Shown: positions 50,878-59,978, counted from the first letter of the stretch. The stretch is DNA of 64,000 nt from Methanoregula sp. PtaB.Bin085 (GCF_002067035.1 NZ_MVQB01000013.1:229940-293939), one strand, 5' to 3'. Notes: generated from the letters alone by a model not told the origin. Numbers and translations are program-made.

Positions 50878-51989
50878 TGGAAAACACGGCCCATGATCGT
50901 ATCTGAGAGCTCGCGTTTCAGGCGCATATATTCTTTCGTGCTGAGACCATGCTGTTTCAGGGTCATGTTCCGGAACATGCAGGGGCTGGAGATCTTGCAG
51001 CACCATGCAAGGCTGCCAAAGCAGGTCTGGCTCCCTGCATCGAGCGGGGTTCCCCGGACGGAATCGAGTTTCATCCTCACGTATTCCTCGCGGGGCATGC
51101 CGATACGGTCGAGGGTCGGGATGAGCGGGCATTCCTTGACCGGCATGCAGCAGAACGTGAGCGCCCGGATGTCCCCGCCGCGGCAGAGCTGCTTGGGAGA
51201 GTTGTACCACCCCTCCTCGTCGGCAAACCGGGTAATGGCGGCATCGAGGCCGGCAAGCGTCCGTTCGTCAGACTGCCGTGCGAGCGAGACCATGTCGGCC
51301 CCGTGGGAGAGCATCTCCCGCATCCGGTCGAACGTGGTAATGGAGTTGTTGGCGATGATCATCAGGGGGCAGCTGTTCCGGATCTGACGGAGCTTTGCCG
51401 AACCGGCATCCATGAGGTCGATATGCAGGATGTCTGCCCCGGCTTTCCACAGCACCCGTGCCAGTTCCCGGTCATCTTTTGCAATCCCGACCCGGATCTT
51501 CACGGAAACAGTGACTCCCTCCGCCTTGAGTGCCCTCACGACTTCGGCAAGCCTGTCGGGATTTTTCAGGTAGTATTCCCCGCACCCGGCTTCGACCATG
51601 GCCGGCTGCCGGCAGTGGGCATCGATCTCGTACACCACGGAATCCCCGAGCGCCCCTGCAAGCGAACGGAAGGATTCAGGTGTGCTGCCGCGGAGGTTGA
51701 TCCCGGGAATCACGTCACTCTTCCCGAACAGCGCGATCTGGGCGTTGAGTTCCTTCACAGGATCATCGTACAGGAACTCCCTCCGTTCGCCGCCTGATGC
51801 AACGGCCTTTGCCGCTGCCATGGTTGCTTCATCGATGGAATATCCCCCGATGAACGCAAACCCGATGTGATCGGCACGTGCAAGAACATAGGCCGCATCC
51901 ACGATCCCTGCCATGGATGCGATGCCGACCGGTGTCCTGACAACCCGGTCGTTGATCAGGATCCCGAAGCGTTCAAAAGCGTGCATCAT
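50874..51989 (-). CDS. Methanogenesis marker protein 9 (dihydroorotate-dehydrogenase/Dus-like)
   Basis: A 371-residue protein. An N-terminal TIM-barrel part (about 10-290), of the dihydroorotate dehydrogenase/tRNA-dihydrouridine synthase type, has TPVGIASMAGIVDA, INLRGSTPESFRS and KIRVGIAKDDRELARVLWK with a phosphate-binding MIIANNSITTFD. A Cys-rich end (about 300-371) has FCCMPVKECP and QTCFGSLAWCCKISSPCMFR, typical of methanogenesis marker domain 9 and suited to an Fe-S cluster. Marker 9 is restricted to methanogens and has no assigned reaction. It is the first gene of a tight operon with CitG-like and DUF447 genes. Either of two ATGs, 51989 or 51986, may be used. Confidence 0.88.
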   Translation of the reverse strand: MMHAFERFGILINDRVVRTPVGIASMAGIVDAAYVLARADHIGFAFIGGYSIDEATMAAAKAVASGGERREFLYDDPVKELNAQIALFGKSDVIPGINLRGSTPESFRSLAGALGDSVVYEIDAHCRQPAMVEAGCGEYYLKNPDRLAEVVRALKAEGVTVSVKIRVGIAKDDRELARVLWKAGADILHIDLMDAGSAKLRQIRNSCPLMIIANNSITTFDRMREMLSHGADMVSLARQSDERTLAGLDAAITRFADEEGWYNSPKQLCRGGDIRALTFCCMPVKECPLIPTLDRIGMPREEYVRMKLDSVRGTPLDAGSQTCFGSLAWCCKISSPCMFRNMTLKQHGLSTKEYMRLKRELSDTIMGRVFQ

Positions 51990-52021
51990 GAGTTCATATC
52001 CATTGAAGGTACAGTATCAAA

Positions 52022-52483
52022 TTACTTTGCATTCAGGGAGGAAAGCGTGTACCCGTCCTTTGACTTCTCAAGCACGATGCAGGCGCGGGCGTCGTCGATG
52101 GTAATCCCCCGGTTCTCCCTGAAATGCTCAACAACCACAGTCCACGGGATCAGGAATGCTTCGCTGTCTTTTCCGGGCCCCTGCCGGAACTCAACCGCGA
52201 GGTAGCCGTTCCGGCCTGTTTTTGCAAGAAACTCCGTGATCGCGTCCACCTGGTGGACCTTGTTTTTGCCTGAATGGAAGTGCTGGGAGAAGTAGAGTTT
52301 CCTGTCAATGATGGACCTGCATTCGATCGAGATGTTATAGGAGGGGTTTAGGGAGTCGGCGAGCACGTCAACGGACTGCTTCGCGAACCGGGACTGCCTG
52401 AGCCGGTAGGCAAAACCCTGGATGTGATGCGTTCTGAAATACCGGTTCATGCAGTTGACGATTTCCCGCTCGAAATCACTCAT
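52022..52483 (-). CDS. Hjc-like PD-(D/E)XK nuclease family protein
   Basis: A 153-residue protein resembling the archaeal Holliday-junction resolvase Hjc in layout: FEREIVN at the start, SVDVLADSLNP, NISIECRSIIDRK, then HQVDAITEFLAKTGRNGYLA and EAFLIPWTVVVEHF. The expected ExK catalytic motif reads E-C-R here, so the Lys is replaced by Arg, and cleavage activity is uncertain. A GTG nine bases upstream (52492) is an alternative start. The gene is divergent from the F430 operon and may share its promoter region. Confidence 0.7.
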   Translation of the reverse strand: MSDFEREIVNCMNRYFRTHHIQGFAYRLRQSRFAKQSVDVLADSLNPSYNISIECRSIIDRKLYFSQHFHSGKNKVHQVDAITEFLAKTGRNGYLAVEFRQGPGKDSEAFLIPWTVVVEHFRENRGITIDDARACIVLEKSKDGYTLSSLNAK

Positions 52484-52701
52484 CGGGTACACGTGGGATA
52501 TACGGTAAAAAAAGAGTTGTGAAAACGTCTAAGGAAACGTTCCGTGTGTGCCTGCTGTTGCAGTAACACGAAACGGGAAGAAATATCGATAAAAATTATT
52601 ACTAACAGTACCAATTTTTCATACAGTGTGGCAGATACGCCGGTGCCGGGATCGCCCGGCCGGGTAACAACATCCGCCGACATCTGATCGAGGATTACTG
52701 T

Positions 52702-53103
52702 ATGGGAAAGAAGGGAATGTTACTCGTGGGACATGGGAGCACCATGCCCTACAACCAGGAACTCGTGGAGAAGACCGCCGAATTCATCCGGGCAAAGAAC
52801 CCCGGGTATATCGTGAAGTGCGGTTTCATGAACATGAACAAGCCCACGATCAGGGAGTCGCTGGACGCATTCCGGAACGAACCGATCGAAGCGCTCGTTA
52901 TTGTCCCGCTCTTCCTTGCAAAGGGCGTCCATATCGAAAAGGATATTCCCGGGGAGATCGGCCTGCCGGAGGGTGTCAAGAAGGGCAGTTTTGTCCTCAA
53001 CGGGAAGTCAGTCCCTCTTGTGTATGCGGATCCGATCGGGAGCGACCCGCTCCTTGCCGACCTGATGGTCAAGAACGCGAACAGGGCTCTTTCACTTCTC
53101 TGA
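52702..53103 (+). CDS. cfbA: CfbA, sirohydrochlorin nickelochelatase
   Basis: A 133-residue small class-II chelatase (CbiX-short). Metal-binding histidines are in LLVGHGST (H11) and AKGVHIEKDIP (around H76). CfbA inserts Ni into sirohydrochlorin, the first committed step of coenzyme F430 synthesis; the same fold can act with cobalt for cobalamin. It is the first gene of a four-gene operon. The short type is expected to act as a symmetrical homodimer. Ribosome-binding site GAGG lies about 9 bp upstream. The upstream 210 bp hold an A/T-rich stretch GATAAAAATTATT, a possible TATA region. Confidence 0.93.
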   Translation: MGKKGMLLVGHGSTMPYNQELVEKTAEFIRAKNPGYIVKCGFMNMNKPTIRESLDAFRNEPIEALVIVPLFLAKGVHIEKDIPGEIGLPEGVKKGSFVLNGKSVPLVYADPIGSDPLLADLMVKNANRALSLL

Positions 53104-53113
53104 TCTTTTTTGT

Positions 53114-54331
53114 ATGGATGTCCTGGTACTGGATACGGTCCATGGCGGAAAGGAGATTGCGGCAGCCTGCAGGGAGGCAGGTCATGCTGTCGATGAAGTG
53201 GATGTGTATCACGGCACAACTCCTGAAGAAATGGAAAGGGCGCTGCACCGGGACTATTCCCTTGTCATCGCACCGGTCCATCTCGACCCCGGTCACCCGC
53301 TCCTTGCCCGGTGCAGGGGACCGGTGATCACGCATCACGATGCAGTGCGCAGGCTTCTGGGGAATCATCTTCCCTGCCCGATGATCGAGATTACCGGGGC
53401 CCGGGGGAAGACGACGACCGCCCATGCGCTTGCCCATATCCTCTCCGGCAGGGGCGTCCTGCATACATCAGCCGGGACATATGCCTTTCCGGACAAGAGT
53501 CTGCTCTGGAAAAAGAGCATCACACCGGCATCGGTAATCCCGGCAGCACGGCACGCGGCCCGTATGCCGGGCTGGCTGGTTGCCGAGGTCTCGCTGGGCG
53601 TGACCGGCGCAGGCGACCTCGCAATCCTCACATCGCCGGAAACATACCCGTTTGCCGGAGGGAAGAAAGATGCAATCCGTCAGAAGGCGGCCTCGGCCCG
53701 GCAGGCAAAACGCGTGCTGGTTGCGGAGGGTGTTACGGCGGATCCTGAAAATGCTGTCCGGGTCAATGACATTGCGAGGTGCGATGGCATGCAGTGCACG
53801 GTTGCATATGACGGCAGGGAGAGCACCATTGAAAATCCCCTCTTCCTGCTGCCCCCCTACCGCACCCCGCTGATGCTCGCCGCGGCGGCAGCAATGATGC
53901 TGCATGTCAGCCCGGCCCCGCTCAGCACGTTTGCCGCACTGCCGGGGCGCATGTCGCTTTCCTCTGAAAACGGCATCACCATAGTCGATAATTCCAACAG
54001 CGGCACGAATGCTGAAACGACCCTGTGCGCTGCCCGGTACGCCCGGCATTGTTCCGGTGTTCACGACCTGACGCTCGTCATCGGCCAGGCCGAAGACGAC
54101 GGGGCTGTCTGCGAAGGTTTTGCGCCCGACCGGATCGCAGATGCGATCCTGAAGGCAGAACCCTCCCATGTTGTCTGGATCGGGCGGTATCCCGAACCCG
54201 GAACCGGTGTGTCGGGCTTGCCGGAAGGGAAGATCGATGCCATTTGCCCGAACCTTGCACAAGGCCGCGCTGCCGCGCTGCGCATGACAAAAAAAGGCTC
54301 AATTGTCCTGTCCGTAAAAACCTGGAGATAG
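53114..54331 (+). CDS. cfbE: CfbE, Mur-ligase-like coenzyme F430 synthetase
   Basis: A 405-residue protein of the Mur ligase superfamily. The P-loop is ITGARGKTTT (about residues 93-102), with further motifs AEVSLGVTGAGDLAI and IVDNSNSGTNAETT. CfbE catalyses the last step of F430 formation, closing the carbocyclic F ring of 15,17(3)-seco-F430-17(3)-acid with ATP. The N-terminal 90 residues are a domain before the P-loop. Only 10 bp follow cfbA's stop, and cfbD begins 9 bp behind its own stop, so it is one transcript. The operon gene order A-E-D-B fits methanogen cfb clusters except for the missing cfbC. Confidence 0.92.
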   Translation: MDVLVLDTVHGGKEIAAACREAGHAVDEVDVYHGTTPEEMERALHRDYSLVIAPVHLDPGHPLLARCRGPVITHHDAVRRLLGNHLPCPMIEITGARGKTTTAHALAHILSGRGVLHTSAGTYAFPDKSLLWKKSITPASVIPAARHAARMPGWLVAEVSLGVTGAGDLAILTSPETYPFAGGKKDAIRQKAASARQAKRVLVAEGVTADPENAVRVNDIARCDGMQCTVAYDGRESTIENPLFLLPPYRTPLMLAAAAAMMLHVSPAPLSTFAALPGRMSLSSENGITIVDNSNSGTNAETTLCAARYARHCSGVHDLTLVIGQAEDDGAVCEGFAPDRIADAILKAEPSHVVWIGRYPEPGTGVSGLPEGKIDAICPNLAQGRAAALRMTKKGSIVLSVKTWR

Positions 54332-54340
54332 CTGATAACC

Positions 54341-55405
54341 ATGAAGTACATGCATCCCCGCCCCAGCTCGATTGTTGCCGCGCTCTACACCGCGCGGGAC
54401 CTGAAAGCCGACGTCGCGATCCTCCACGGGCCGTCCGGCTGTTCCTTCAAGCACGCCCGCCTGCTCGAGGAGGACGGAATGCGGGTTCTTACAACCTCGC
54501 TAGCCGACAACGAGTTCATCTTCGGCGGCACGAAAGCGCTCGAGGACGTGCTCCGGTACGCGGAGAAGACGTTTGCGCCGCACCGGATGGCGGTTATCGG
54601 CACCTGCGTGGCAATGATCATCGGTGAGGATCTCCAGTCCGCCATCGACAGCGCCGGTATCACGACCCCCACGATCGCAGTCGACATCCATGCCGGGTAT
54701 CTCGAGAACATCGCCGGAGTACTCTCCACGCTCGAGGCGGCAGAACGGGCAGGTTGGATCACGTTCGGGGAGCTCGAGCGCCAGCGGTTCATGATGAACA
54801 AGGCTACGGAAGTCGAGCGCCTGCGCGGCGCTGCCTGCCAGTCATATATCGAGCCGTCGCGGGGCGACCTCAAGCACCGGGCTGCTGCGCGCCTGCTCGA
54901 ACTGGCAGGGAGCGGGAAGAAAGGCGTTGCAATCCTCAATGCCAAGAAAGAGACAGCGTACATGTTTGCCGACGAGCTCATTGCGCTGCACGATGCATGC
55001 CCTGTCGCGGATGTCACCTATATCGCCAACCTTGACCAGCGCGGACTTCCCAAGGTACGCGCGGACGCTGCAACGATCCTGGCTGAGATGAAGTCAAAAG
55101 GCGTGGAACCGGAGCTCATCGGGGCGCTGGACGAGTATGGCGCGAACGGCGACAACCTGGGGAAACGGATCCGCGAGATCGCCCCCGCGTTTGCCCTGAT
55201 TGCCGGTGTCCCGCACGCGATCCCGGAGGAGTACACAAAGGGGATCGAGTGCTTCTCCATTACAAACGGCCCGCGGCAGGTTGCCCCGCTCCACGCGCTC
55301 GGTCACGAACATGTCATGGTGGAGATTGACCTCCATCCCAAGACGCTCGGTGTCAGGAACATTGTCGAGAGCGAGTTCGGGGCCGTGCTCCGGAGCATGG
55401 CATGA
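54341..55405 (+). CDS. cfbD: CfbD, nitrogenase-like catalytic subunit of the F430 reductive cyclase
   Basis: A 354-residue nitrogenase-family (NifD-like) component. Conserved cysteines lie in HGPSGCSFKHA (C34) and VIGTCVAMIIGED (C89), ligands of its [4Fe-4S] cluster. With the NifH-like CfbC it reduces Ni-sirohydrochlorin a,c-diamide by several electrons and closes the gamma-lactam E ring, using ATP. The stop overlaps the start of cfbB by 4 bp (ATGA), so translation is coupled. CfbD acts as a homodimer in known systems, so no partner NifK is needed. Its usual partner cfbC is not in this window. Confidence 0.93.
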   Translation: MKYMHPRPSSIVAALYTARDLKADVAILHGPSGCSFKHARLLEEDGMRVLTTSLADNEFIFGGTKALEDVLRYAEKTFAPHRMAVIGTCVAMIIGEDLQSAIDSAGITTPTIAVDIHAGYLENIAGVLSTLEAAERAGWITFGELERQRFMMNKATEVERLRGAACQSYIEPSRGDLKHRAAARLLELAGSGKKGVAILNAKKETAYMFADELIALHDACPVADVTYIANLDQRGLPKVRADAATILAEMKSKGVEPELIGALDEYGANGDNLGKRIREIAPAFALIAGVPHAIPEEYTKGIECFSITNGPRQVAPLHALGHEHVMVEIDLHPKTLGVRNIVESEFGAVLRSMA

Positions 55406-56778
55406 AACAGATCCTGATCACCGGCGATCGGTCGGGCAGCGGCAAGACGAGCATTACGCTCGCGCTCGCGGCCCTGCTCTCAAAAGAGCATATCGTCCAG
55501 ACCTTCAAGGTCGGGATGGATTATATCGATCCGTCGTACCTCTCCGCTGTCTCCGGCCGCCCGTGCCGGAACCTTGACAGCTTCACGCTGTCCGGCAGTC
55601 AGATACGGGATATTTTCCGGTATGGCTGCCGCGGGGCAGACATGGCCATTGTTGAGGGCGTCCGCGGGCTGTACGAGGGAGCCGAGGCCCTCACGGATAC
55701 CGGCAGCACAGCAGCGATAGCAAAGACGCTTCACCTTCCCGTGATACTGGTCGTGTCGGCCCAGAGCATCACGCGGAGCTCAGCAGCGATCGTGAAGGGA
55801 TTCCAGGCCTTTGATCCCAAAATCCGTTTTGCCGGTGTCATCCTCAACAATGTCCGGGGCGGTTCCCACACGGCGAAGGCTACAACCGCCATCGAGCATT
55901 ACTGCGGCATCCCGGTTATCGGTGCAATTCCCCGGATGGAGGAGATGCAGCTTTCCATGCGCCACCTCGGCCTTGTTCCGTGGCGCGAAGGATCCGGGCA
56001 GGGGGACTTCGATGACCGGATCGGCACTATCACGGAGATGATCGGGCAGTATGTTGATCTTGATCGGTTCGTTTCCCTCATGAAAGAGGACAGCATGCCG
56101 CAAAAGAAATCCCCGGTTTTCGACACGTTCCCGGATCGGGACGTGAGGATTGGAATCGCGCTGGACGAAGCCTTCAACTTCTATTACGCCGACCTGTTCG
56201 ACATCCTGCACACTCTCGGCGCAGAGTATATCCCGTTCAGCCCGGTTCACGACCGCCTTCCGGAAGCCGACGGGTACATTTTCGGCGGGGGGTATCCCGA
56301 ATTGTTCATCAGTCAGCTTGAGGCCAACGACCGCATGCGGGAAGCGGTGAAAGAGACCGCGAAGAACGGAGTCCCGATCTACGCGGAATGCGGCGGGCTG
56401 ATGTACCTCACGGAACGCATGACGCTCAGGAAAGGCTGGCAGGGATCCGCTGCAGACCAGTGTGCCGGGATGTGCGGCATCTTTACCGGGGAGACGCGGA
56501 TGCCCGCACGCCGTGTTGTCAGCTATGTCGAGGGCATATCGGAAGCAGCATCACCGGTTGGCAGGGCCTCGTTCCGCGGTCACGAATTCCACTACTCCGA
56601 TGTATCGCTCAACAAGGATACACGGTTTGCCTACCGGCTCTCCCGGGGTGTCGGGATCCGGGACAATCGCGACGGGGCTGTCGTGAATAATACCCTGGGG
56701 AGCTATACCCACCTGCACCCGGTGGCGGGTGCGGGCATGTTCCGGCATTTTATTGGATTGTGCCGGGAGATACGCTAA
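55402..56778 (+). CDS. cfbB: CfbB, Ni-sirohydrochlorin a,c-diamide synthase
   Basis: A 458-residue cobyrinic-acid a,c-diamide synthase (CbiA) homologue. The N-terminal ATPase part has GDRSGSGKTSITLALAALL. The C-terminal glutamine amidotransferase part has VPIYAECGGLMYL, with the catalytic Cys, and the His at RGHEFHYSDV. It amidates the a and c side chains of Ni-sirohydrochlorin, using glutamine and ATP, in F430 synthesis. The same family makes cobyrinate a,c-diamide in the cobalamin pathway, but context fixes this one as CfbB. It starts within the cfbD stop, and it ends the operon. Confidence 0.93.
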   Translation: MKQILITGDRSGSGKTSITLALAALLSKEHIVQTFKVGMDYIDPSYLSAVSGRPCRNLDSFTLSGSQIRDIFRYGCRGADMAIVEGVRGLYEGAEALTDTGSTAAIAKTLHLPVILVVSAQSITRSSAAIVKGFQAFDPKIRFAGVILNNVRGGSHTAKATTAIEHYCGIPVIGAIPRMEEMQLSMRHLGLVPWREGSGQGDFDDRIGTITEMIGQYVDLDRFVSLMKEDSMPQKKSPVFDTFPDRDVRIGIALDEAFNFYYADLFDILHTLGAEYIPFSPVHDRLPEADGYIFGGGYPELFISQLEANDRMREAVKETAKNGVPIYAECGGLMYLTERMTLRKGWQGSAADQCAGMCGIFTGETRMPARRVVSYVEGISEAASPVGRASFRGHEFHYSDVSLNKDTRFAYRLSRGVGIRDNRDGAVVNNTLGSYTHLHPVAGAGMFRHFIGLCREIR

Positions 56779-56837
56779 TCTTTGGATCTTCCTGTTCGGC
56801 ACATCCGGAAAATGCCGGAAAAGTCCCGCGGCTATTC

Positions 56838-57602
56838 TTATTTCATCTTCAGGGGTTTATCAGTAACAACCGGAGCCGCCCTGTTGGAAACCGGTACAGG
56901 AACCGTTGTCTGTACCGCTGTCAGCAATGCCCCGGCAGACAACGCACCGGTATGGCTGCCAGCAGATGAATTCTCCCTGCCGGTATCGAAAATACCCGCA
57001 AAGGACAGAGGCAGGATTGTGCCTGTATCCGGTGAAGAATTCGCTCCGGTATACATTGGGTTTTCGGATCCTCCTGTCATGATAAAAAAAACGGCACTCA
57101 GGACAAGGATGATAACCGCCATCCCTGCTGCAGCTTTCCAGGAGATTCTTCGTCTGAGGAGCGATAACAGCCCCTCGGGCTGTACCGGCATTTTTTTCCG
57201 TCCGATTTCCCGGTGAGCCACGGTCGCCCTCACGGCATTGTCCGGGCCGGAATCCCCGCTCCTGCCGTGATGTGACTGTCCGTGCGGCATCTCCCCCCGG
57301 AGGGGGCTGCCGCATTTTTTACAATACCTGATGCTGTCACCGGGGTTGGGATGACCGCAGGCCGGGCAGGTCGTTACCGGCTGTATGCGGGAATCCGGAG
57401 AAACCGGCCGGGCCGGAGGCACCAGCTGAACACCGCAGCGGTCGCAGAAGTGTGAATTCCGATCGGGTTGCGACCTGCCACATCTCGGGCATACCGGGTA
57501 TTCTGCAGCTTCCTCGCCTTCCAGTCGTGCTCCGCACCGGTGACAAAAGAATGATACACCGGCGGGAACGCGGCCCCCGCACCGGCTGCACCGTCTCGTC
57601 AT
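56838..57602 (-). CDS. Multi-zinc-ribbon membrane protein
   Basis: A 254-residue protein with three zinc-ribbon (double zinc-knuckle) units near the start: RRCSRCGGRVPAGVSFFCHRC, then VCPRCGRSQPDRNSHFCDRC, and CPACGHPNPGDSIRYCKKCG. One transmembrane helix lies at about 170-190 (WKAAAGMAVIILVLSAVFFI), followed by an extracytoplasmic Ser/Thr-rich tail. The start at 57602 is the ATG right before the first zinc ribbon; a longer frame to 57677 is not needed. Proteins of this type are common in methanogens. Probably a regulatory or scaffold membrane protein; the partner is unknown. It converges with the F430 operon. Confidence 0.8.
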   Translation of the reverse strand: MTRRCSRCGGRVPAGVSFFCHRCGARLEGEEAAEYPVCPRCGRSQPDRNSHFCDRCGVQLVPPARPVSPDSRIQPVTTCPACGHPNPGDSIRYCKKCGSPLRGEMPHGQSHHGRSGDSGPDNAVRATVAHREIGRKKMPVQPEGLLSLLRRRISWKAAAGMAVIILVLSAVFFIMTGGSENPMYTGANSSPDTGTILPLSFAGIFDTGRENSSAGSHTGALSAGALLTAVQTTVPVPVSNRAAPVVTDKPLKMK

Positions 57603-57709
57603 CAGTAAGGTATCCTCAATGCAGATAGAACGATGGTGATAATGAATTGGTATGGTGGTGATACTACCACTATTCAATCGTTCAGTAATGCACGGTAAAA
57701 AATGCCGGA

Positions 57710-58273
57710 TCAGGAATGATCCGTGACATCAAAGTCAACGATCCTGTCCACGAACGCCGACATCTGCGACAGGACAACCGGATCAAGCCCCTTGTCCACG
57801 CAGAGAAAGATGCCGGAGATATCTGACAGTTTGAGCTTGTTGACAACAAAGTGCAGGAACCTGGATGCGGTGGCTGTGGGGATATGGATGAGGAGCATGC
57901 TGACCGAGTCGAATACGATGCATTTCTTCTGATCCGGGATCTCCTTGATCAGTTCCGTGATGGCAATCCCCAGATCCGTGAGATTGGCGGGGCTGTTGAC
58001 GTATTTCACCCGCGGTCCCGGCGAACAGGCTCCGCCAGAGTACTGGGTCACTGCATCGATGACATAGTACTGATCCGGCCCGATCCCTTCCTTTGCATAA
58101 ATCTTCGCGAGCACCTTCTGCGGCTGGTTGACCGTGATGATGAGGGGTTTACATCCCGACTTGAGGATCTTCTTCATTACGCTGATGTTCATTGCCTGGA
58201 TACGGTCAGGCTGGGCAAGCATCAGGTACAGGAGGTTATCGGTATCGGTTGTCAGGCTGGTATCGTCTGGCAC
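57710..58273 (-). CDS. RecA/KaiC-superfamily-like protein without Walker A
   Basis: A 187-residue protein with the beta-alpha layout of the C-terminal half of RecA/KaiC-type ATPases: CKPLIITVNQPQKVLAKIYA, QYYVIDAVTQYSGG, and KKCIVFDSVSMLLIHIPTAT with the Asp of a Walker-B-like strand. I see no Walker A P-loop, so ATP binding is doubtful. The start is a GTG at 58273, 8 bp downstream of the preceding PAS gene's stop and supported by the AAGGAAGTGA ribosome-binding site that overlaps the end of that gene. Frames further upstream overlap the PAS gene. Adjacency suggests the pair acts together in signalling. Confidence 0.75.
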   Translation of the reverse strand: MPDDTSLTTDTDNLLYLMLAQPDRIQAMNISVMKKILKSGCKPLIITVNQPQKVLAKIYAKEGIGPDQYYVIDAVTQYSGGACSPGPRVKYVNSPANLTDLGIAITELIKEIPDQKKCIVFDSVSMLLIHIPTATASRFLHFVVNKLKLSDISGIFLCVDKGLDPVVLSQMSAFVDRIVDFDVTDHS

Positions 58274-58280
58274 GGCCCGG

Positions 58281-58946
58281 TCACTTCCTTGTAACAAATT
58301 CCCTGAAGGCCGCGGGTATGTCGTCGCGATCCTCGACCGCCTGCCTGCTGAGATCCTCAAGGGTCGCAGCAACCTGCCCGATATTGTTGGCATGGATCTG
58401 GATCTGCATCCGGATGTCTTCGCGGTCAAATTCTCCGGATGTTACCCTGCCGGCGAGTGCCTGCAGTCCCTGCTGCAGAAGTTCCAGCGGCTTCTTTGCG
58501 CGCATCATTGATTCATTCAGGTAAGCGATCAGGGCACCTTTACGCTCTTCTGCTTTTTTCCGGTCGATGATATCGATAAAACTCTCGATCAGGTACTCTT
58601 TGCCGTCCATCTCTGCCTTCGCAACTGTTTTAAGGATCGGGATCCTTTCCCCTCTCGCGTTGATAAGTGCCCTCTCGATATTGCGGATATCCTGGTGCAT
58701 GTCCGTAACCGGGCACTGCCCGCACTTTGCAGGGCAGACATAGTCATGGCATACGCTGCCGACCAGCTCCTTTTTTGTCCGCCCGATAAGATCTTCGGCG
58801 ATCGGGTTGGCATCAATGATGGTATGCGTTGCAGGATCGATGATCAGAATCCCGGTCTGAATGCGATCAAAAACCATCCTGAAGACATCGTTGCAGTTGT
58901 CCGGTTTTTCCGGCTTTTGGGATGAAACCTGTTTTTTTCCTGCCAT
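58281..58946 (-). CDS. PAS-domain sensor protein
   Basis: A 221-residue protein. After a short Lys/Gln-rich start comes a PAS domain (about 22-135), with FDRIQTGILIIDPATHTIID and, in the usual C-terminal place, IESFIDIIDRKKAEER. A cysteine group CHDYVCPAKCGQCPV near residue 70 could bind an Fe-S cluster or zinc, suggesting redox sensing. A helical C-terminus of about 85 residues follows but is not a kinase. The start at 58946 (MAGKKQVSS) has GGAGGG three bases upstream, which is closer than usual; an upstream start is possible. The RecA-like gene follows after 7 bp. Confidence 0.82.
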   Translation of the reverse strand: MAGKKQVSSQKPEKPDNCNDVFRMVFDRIQTGILIIDPATHTIIDANPIAEDLIGRTKKELVGSVCHDYVCPAKCGQCPVTDMHQDIRNIERALINARGERIPILKTVAKAEMDGKEYLIESFIDIIDRKKAEERKGALIAYLNESMMRAKKPLELLQQGLQALAGRVTSGEFDREDIRMQIQIHANNIGQVAATLEDLSRQAVEDRDDIPAAFREFVTRK

Positions 58947-59102
58947 GTCCCTCCGCTCCAAATGGTGTGTTGCGTGGTGAGTTCTATGCATTGTGAACCT
59001 TATGAACATTCTTCCTTTCTCTCATCGCCTGAACTGCACCAGATCGCACAAAACCCGATCAAAAGAAAAAACTACAAGTACCCCTGCATCGCATGAACAG
59101 GT

Positions 59103-59978
59103 ATGATCATCTATATTGACGGGAAGTACCTTCCGGAGGACCAGGCAAAGATCTCGGTTTTCGATCACGGGTTCCTGTACGGCGATGGTGTCTTTGAAGG
59201 CATCCGTGCCTATAACGGAAAAGTGTTCCGGCTCAAGGAGCATATCGACCGGATGTATGATTCCGCAAAGACCATCGACCTGACGCCTCCGATATCCAAG
59301 GAGGAGATGACGGAGGTCATCTGTGAGGTCCTGAGAAAGAACAAGCTCGACAACGCCTATATCCGCCCCATCATCAGCCGCGGCAAGGGGGATCTCGGCC
59401 TTGACCCGCGCAAGTGCCCGAAGGCATCGGTTATTGTCATTGCCGTGACATGGGGAGCGATGTACGGCGACCTGTACGAGAAGGGACTGAAGGCCGTGAC
59501 CGTTTCGGTCCGGCGCAACCCTGCAGAGTGCCTGCCGCCGAATGTCAAGAGCCTGAACTACCTCAACAACATCCTTGCCAAGATCGAGGCAAATTACAAG
59601 GGCGGGGACGAGGCTATCTTCTTCGACACCAACGGTTACATCTCGGAAGGCTCCGGGGACAACCTGTACGTTGTCAAGAACGGGGAGATCATCTGCCCCC
59701 CGACTCTCAACAACCTCCGCGGCATCACCCGGATGGTCCTTCTCGAGACTGCACGGGAACTGGGTATCACCGTGAAGGAACAGAACCTCGGGTACTTTGA
59801 TATCTATACGGCCGATGAGCTGATCTGCACGGGCACGGCAGCAGAGGTTGCCCCGATCACGTGGGTTGACGGCCGCACCATCGGCAGCGGCAAGCCGGGC
59901 CCGGTGACACGGCAGCTGATGGCCGCGTTCAAACGCGTCACCGAGACCGAAGGATATCCCATAGCGAAAAAGAAATAA
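59103..59978 (+). CDS. ilvE: Branched-chain amino acid aminotransferase
   Basis: A 291-residue class IV PLP aminotransferase. The PLP lysine is K149 in [17 protein letters not shown]. Other motifs are [20 protein letters not shown] near the start, and [19 protein letters not shown] and [11 protein letters not shown] later. It converts the 2-oxo precursors to Val, Ile and Leu using glutamate. Its length and motifs are as in IlvE. The start at 59103 opens with [15 protein letters not shown], typical of the archaeal enzymes. No other ilv genes are adjacent. Transcribed divergently from the PAS gene. Confidence 0.95.
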   Translation: MIIYIDGKYLPEDQAKISVFDHGFLYGDGVFEGIRAYNGKVFRLKEHIDRMYDSAKTIDLTPPISKEEMTEVICEVLRKNKLDNAYIRPIISRGKGDLGLDPRKCPKASVIVIAVTWGAMYGDLYEKGLKAVTVSVRRNPAECLPPNVKSLNYLNNILAKIEANYKGGDEAIFFDTNGYISEGSGDNLYVVKNGEIICPPTLNNLRGITRMVLLETARELGITVKEQNLGYFDIYTADELICTGTAAEVAPITWVDGRTIGSGKPGPVTRQLMAAFKRVTETEGYPIAKKK

